From the NCBI GenBank assembly GCA_002205965.3, contig NADL03000036.1:310001-374000 (forward strand): a DNA stretch of 64,000 nucleotides, read 5' to 3'. Source of the DNA: Kappaphycus alvarezii. Lineage: Eukaryota > Rhodophyta > Florideophyceae > Gigartinales > Solieriaceae. How positions within the stretch are numbered: the stretch's first letter is position 1; each line of letters opens with the position of its first letter. Shown one piece after another: positions 59,286 to 64,000 of this stretch. A model generated the notes under the pieces. That model saw nothing but the letters and a program-made list of their open reading frames with translations. It was not told the DNA's origin and searched no databases. Position numbers and translations under genes: made by a program.

Positions 59286-61611
59286 ATGCCTCTCTCGCCA
59301 ACCTCTCTCGCCATCCGCCACATCCAACTACTCTCTTTCTACATCTCATGCAAACACTGTCACCTCCTTCTCTCCAACCCCCACCAACTTGAATCATGCG
59401 GCCATGTCTTCTGTCACCAATGCGCCAAACGCGCACAACAAACCGGCCGATGTTTACTGCAAACATGCTCAACCCCCGTTCAATCCTCACAAGTCACCCC
59501 TTCCAAAGAGATCATGGTCCTAGTCAAACACATCCAACAACTGCAACAAATAGCAAACATACGACAACCATGTCATGTCAGGTTAAGAACAAAACCTCCC
59601 TCCACAACCCCAACTCCTCATCCCACAGTGCCAACCCTCACACAACCGCCACCTATTCACACCGCAACCTCACCTCAATCACAAAACCACCCCACCTCCC
59701 AAACCCCCCTACTCACCGCTCAGCAGTGCCCACACATGCCCCCTGCCAAACCACCCTCACCAACCGCATGCTACCTTTCCGCTTGCTAACGTGCCACCGC
59801 ACAACACCCTCGAAATTCCGATGAGCCGTCTGTCGACACTTCCCAAGATTCCGCAACCTCCCACCCAGTTCGCCTCAGTCATTCCCATTTGATATTCCAG
59901 ACGAGCCGCACATCGATACCTCGCAGGACACGCTGTCCCCAAACCACCACCATTCCTCTCAGCGGCTCGCAAATGGTCCTTGCCACCAATCGGCTCCCAA
60001 CTGCCACATTCTCTCGGAGAATGACTCTGCCCAGCACGGCTCATTCATTCACCATGTGTCCACCACGGACCATGCCGTATCTGTCGTGTTGACGGAATCA
60101 GTCCAGTCCTCGGCTCGCACATCTGGGTCAGCATCGTCTGAGCCTCCGAAAATAAATCCTGGCGTTTCTTTGCGATTGCGTATGCGTCCTCCAACCCCGG
60201 TTTATGTCGCTTTACCGGTGCGCAAGACAAAGCGACGGGGGGGCAAAACGCAACCCTGTGGCGTTGTGGGAAACCCTATGATGGTCGCTCGTGAATGATG
60301 CTGGTATACGTACTGTGTCCCACTTGGATCAACAGGAGCTTGGGCACAGGCTGCGAAAGAGAAGAAGACTTCAACGCAAGTCTCGTCCTTTTGAAACGCT
60401 CCGGTTGAGCAGAGTCGCACCGTGGCGCTTTTGCCGCCCGTTTGTCATGTGCGGTGCCCGGCCTTGGACGCAGCATGGGCAAGATTTTAAGAGAGGCCCA
60501 TCGCCTGTTCCTTTGCGCTTACGACTGCGTGAGCAGAGCACCGCTTCTCGGGCACCAAGAACGCCACAGATTTCGAATACTTCGGTGATGACCACGGGAT
60601 CGACACCCCGCCATTACTTGACACGCCCGAGCCCTGGAAAATGGATTTTACTCGCCTGGGACGATGTGATCAGTTGAAAGGGGAGACTGTCTGAGAAGAG
60701 ACCGTTTGCACCTCGCGCTTGTGGGAGAACAGGCGCTCGTTGCAAGCCCGAGGTACGGCGTGCAGATAGTTGCGATATTGGCGTAATTGAGGATTTTCAA
60801 GAGAGTAGTGACATTACAACGCAAAGTCCATCTGTATCGGATACTGCGGGGCTTTAGGGCGGCGGACGTGAGTGCAAGGCTGATACCGTTGCACGAAATC
60901 CTATTGCCGTGGAGAAACGAATGTCCAGCACAAATTTTCAAAGGAGCGTTTCGCTGTATGTATTACTGGATTGGCGAAAGATAGCGCTGAGCTTGAGTTG
61001 GCGGAAGCGCTAATTCCACTCCGTGGGGCTGAATTCTCGGATGGATTCGACTATGATCCTACGCCATCTTGTGTCTTAACGACCTTTGACGCAAACAACA
61101 GGATACAACAACCTCGGATGGTTGTACTTGAGGCGATGGCTCGTCGCGTTCCGATTGTTAATGTTGCGTGGCTGGTGGCTAGTCACTCATGGGATTCCTT
61201 GTGGACACTGAGCCATTTGAGGCCGCCAGCGATCATCGAAAGTCCGGGCCTGGGGTTTTTGAGGGGCTTGTGGCGACAGTAGATAAGGCATTTGATGTTG
61301 TCGGAGTGCCTGCAATGGTTCGAAAGGCGGGGCAGGATATTCGACGACTTCTCTGTGCTGGCGGTGCGCTTGTCGTGGAGTGTGGGGAAGTGGATGGTGC
61401 ACTGCAACGGGAGAGCAATATCGTATTGCATATTCACGTAATCAATGACTTTGACTGTATGGAGCAGGATGAAGTGAAAGGGTGGAGTGAGGGAACAGAA
61501 GAGTTAAAGGCAACACAGCAGAATGTGCGGACAAAGGTTGTGACCATCGGATGGATTGGGGAGTGCCTGGGGATGGGAGTCTGTCCACCGCCTGCCAGAG
61601 CTGTAGGTTAG
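59286..61611 (+). CDS. RING-finger plus tandem BRCT protein, BRCA1/BARD1-like
   Basis: Proteins pairing an N-terminal RING with C-terminal tandem BRCT domains (BRCA1, BARD1) are ubiquitin ligases in homologous recombination. The RING (about 59350-59500) reads CKHC, then CGHVFCHQC, then C-x4-C, spaced C-x2-C-x12-C-x-H-x2-C-x2-C-x9-C-x4-C, followed by the helix EIMVLVKHIQQLQQI. The long middle (about 59600-60900) is Ser/Thr/Pro-rich and disordered with basic patches (RKTKRRGGK). BRCT1 (about 60930-61200) has FAVCITGLAKDSAELELAEA and RVPIVNVAWLVAS with its signature Trp. BRCT2 (about 61250-61590) has IRRLLCAGGALVVECGEVDG and VVTIGWIGECL. Frame changes are frequent in the middle, at least six. 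Two separate genes, RING and BRCT, cannot be fully excluded. Confidence 0.68.
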
Positions 61612-62429
61612 ATAGTTCTTCTTCGTGGCAAAGTTCTGTGGTAGAGGAGTTGGTAGAATGATTAATTGCAGAGCGTTCCATAGCATAGCACTAGACAATG
61701 TAAAAGCGAGGATAGAGGGCCTTAGTAGATATTTGGCACCAGTGCAACACGCGTTGTCTCATGCAAAAGGTCTGCAAATGGTAGCGAATCATCATGACTC
61801 GCACTACGGATGTCCACGCCTGGACTCGGGTAAATATCACTGAATGATTGGCGGCCTTATTGTCCAGCTCGGTAGCCAACGGGAGGCCAAACAACGGGAT
61901 CGTAACCAAACCTCCAGTGGGATTACAACGAATAACTCGCCATGCAGAGAGGATGAAACCCCGCCACGCGCCATACGTGGTAATGGCTTCATCATATAAG
62001 ATGAACATGACGGCACGAAACGACAATTAGGAGGCAAATTGTTGGTAATTTCCGTTCTGTAAAAGTGAAGAATTGCAAGCATTGCCGATGAGGCCCACCG
62101 AGCAATGCCCTTTTCAGAGGATGTGTGCAGCGAAATGGATGGGGAAGGAGACAAAGAGGAGGTTTGGTTGAAACGGGGCAAGGGAGAGATGTGGCATGAC
62201 GAGATAAAACCATGGTGACGGGATTCGGCGAGACTGGAGCTTTAGAGAGGGCGCGGAAATCAAGGGCACTCAGCTTTTTACCATGTGGTATCATAGCCAA
62301 GGAAGTTCAGGAAGCTATGAAATTCAGATCAACTCACTGTAGTTGCGATTATTGAGACTTGCATGAAGAGGTCTCTTTTTCTCTCTGTAATTGGCCCATT
62401 GGCAGGATTGACGAGTGGCTGTTTCATAC
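61612..62429. other. Stretch between the RING-BRCT gene and the last LINE
   Basis: No gene is recognised. It may include decayed upstream LINE sequence. Minus-strand frames of about 110 codons at 61691-62181 show no family motif. Confidence 0.45.
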
Positions 62430-63760
62430 TGAATGATTGACGGTATCGAAGACGCTGAATTCGGTTCCACCTTCACCGGGTATGTGCATCCGCTTGCAAG
62501 CTTCAACATGTGAAGCTAACTCCGCCGAGTGTGACCACTGCCACTGCACTGAGATTCGACGACGACCAATTCGAATTTTACTCAAGCTCTAACAACGTGC
62601 CGATGACTGATGCAGTTCAACAGCAGGTATCCTTACCTCTCCGCTATGGCGGTCACGGCTTTACACCTATAGCAACGCTTAATTTCGCAGCATATGCTGC
62701 GAGCATAATTGACGCCGAGCTGCTGCGGAGCCCTGAGGACAGTGGTGAGACTGAACACCGATACGCTGAAGCGGATACACACCTCCGGGAGTTTGTCCGA
62801 CGGCTCCCTGCGTCCGTCACTAATGATGGCAGTCTTCCGGAAACTTTGACAGCGGCAAGCCTCGCAGCCAAGCCCGATAGTACATACAACATTCTGTATC
62901 GAGCCTGGTGCGAGTCTGCAGCAAAGTTCTTCTGGAAGGACGACGAATGGAAGAGGTTGCCAAACCCCATATCGCATTCAGAAGCAGATATTCGGCGAAG
63001 AATTCGACGTCATGCATACTTGGAAACGCAGGCAGGGGCCTTCCTCACCGCACACCCCGCTGTAGTCAACCGAACGTCCAACGAGATGTGGACAGTGATG
63101 CTACGCCGTCACCTAGGAGTTCGCGTGTTTGACGACACCGCACCGCTGCAGTGCGCTGAGTGCCATAGGCCCATGGATCTCTTAGGGGACCATGCAGCAG
63201 ACCTTTGTAACAAAGGTCTCGGGTGGACCAACCGGCACACAGCAGTTGTGAGAGTACTTGGGAGAGAGCTGTTTAAAGCAGCAGGAGTTGGCGTCCAATA
63301 TGAGGTCAAATACCTACTCCCGGACTGAATGCGCGACCCGCAGATATTCTGGTGCACCCGCGATCCGACGCATTGAACACCCCGCCCCTCTTCCAGTGGC
63401 CTACGACATCACCGTATCCTCGCCATTCCAGGAGTGCTATATGTCAATGGGAGCACGAAAAGCGCGAGCCGTTGCCAACGCAGCAGACAAGCGAAAGAGG
63501 AGGGACCTAGCCACGAAAGTGGCTGCCATTTCTGGCGACGTCCTGCCTGGAAGATCAAGATTAGGATGGGATTTGTGCCGCTGGCTTTTGACTCGTTAGG
63601 ATCACCTTCTGAGACTCATCAAAGGTCATAGAGAAATACGCGGCAGCTGTCGCATCGCGCAGCGGATGTTCTACGGGGGATGAGACCCGCTTATACCAGA
63701 AACTAAGCTACGCTATTTGGTCCACAAGCGCGGCGTCAGTAATGTATGTCGTGCCCCGCA
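62430..63760 (+). mobile_element. 3' end of a LINE with CCHC knuckle and endonuclease (plus strand)
   Basis: An open frame of 272 codons (62510-63328) carries the RT connector: QQQVSLPLRYGGHGFTPIAT, then FAAYAASIIDAELL. It also carries the region GAFLTAHPAVVNRTSNEMWT and the knuckle CAECHRPMDLLGDHAADLC (C-x2-C-x9-H-x4-C, about 63150-63210), followed by TNRHTAVVRVLGRELF. After a frame change near 63325 the nuclease follows: RPADILVHPRSD (about 63338-63375), AYDITVSSPFQEC (63400-63440), GWDLCRWLL near 63570, and the usual tail YAAAVASRSG near 63640. It is the same family as the copy at 34.9-37.6 kb and better preserved. The 5' part, including the RT core, is missing, as expected for 5'-truncated LINE insertion. 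Confidence 0.85.
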
Positions 63761-64000
63761 ACACGCAGAAGTTAGTCACACTATTCAAAATTAATTTTGT
63801 AGCGACTTCACAGCGTTGTACAGTAATAAAAACAAAACATACTAACGAAAATTGGAAATGCTGGCTTATTTTTCCTAGGGCAATTATTGGCCTTCTTTAA
63901 GTCCAGGATCAAGGTTTTTGCAAGATACAAGATGAGGTTTGTACAAGATGAGGTTTGTAGTGGCAATTTAGCGGAAGACATTAGTATCAAGACAGCATCA
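63761..64000. other. Window end, no gene seen
   Basis: This is AT-rich sequence after the LINE end. GTACAAGATGAGGTTTGT occurs as a close direct repeat (around 63924-63958). Confidence 0.5.

Noticed and set aside
1-64000. CRISPR arrays, operons or bacterial features
   Set aside because: No regularly spaced repeats with unique spacers; genes have an intron and eukaryotic families.

Overview
The window looks like nuclear DNA of a fungus-like eukaryote, perhaps an early-branching zoosporic (chytrid-type) fungus. The pointers are a short spliceosomal intron with a fungal-style branch site, compact genes with pyrimidine-rich leaders, and a gene set (mitochondrial ferredoxin, CCT delta, G3BP-type NTF2+RRM protein, membralin, PrxQ-type peroxiredoxin, RING-BRCT protein). 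The kingdom call is an inference; no rRNA or other marker is present.

Layout. Bases 1 to about 38 kb are a gene-poor, mostly AT-richer graveyard of retroelements. 1-9.6 kb shows no recognisable gene. 9.6-16.2 kb is an old Ty1/copia element with recognisable LTRs. 21.9-27.0 kb is a second decayed copy of the same copia lineage. 27.0-27.7 kb holds a scrap of a gypsy-type protease region, and 27.9-28.3 kb a diverged solo LTR. A 42-bp perfect palindrome follows. 29.06-33.96 kb is a whole-looking, very young copia element on the minus strand with almost identical LTRs. 34.9-37.6 kb is a decayed LINE with a restriction-like endonuclease end.

From 39 to 61.6 kb the sequence is GC-richer and gene-dense: adrenodoxin-type ferredoxin (+), unknown coiled-coil protein (-), an intergenic stretch full of GTACAGTAC/GTACTGTAC motifs, PH-domain protein (+), membralin (+), CCT delta (-), unknown (+), G3BP-like (-), an unknown protein with a repeated RAA-x-FE motif (+), PrxQ-type peroxiredoxin (+), a second LINE 3' end (-) and a RING-BRCT protein resembling BRCA1/BARD1 (+). 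A third LINE 3' end closes the window at 62.4-63.8 kb.

Nearly every recognisable host gene is interrupted by single-base frame changes, often at homopolymers, while protein-level conservation continues on both sides. The young copia element is open throughout. The simplest reading is residual indel error in a long-read assembly rather than mass pseudogenisation. Host CDS entries below therefore give the full span over which the family's sequence can be followed, even though no single frame covers it.

The host genes are mostly unrelated housekeeping genes and do not form an obvious pathway or cluster.
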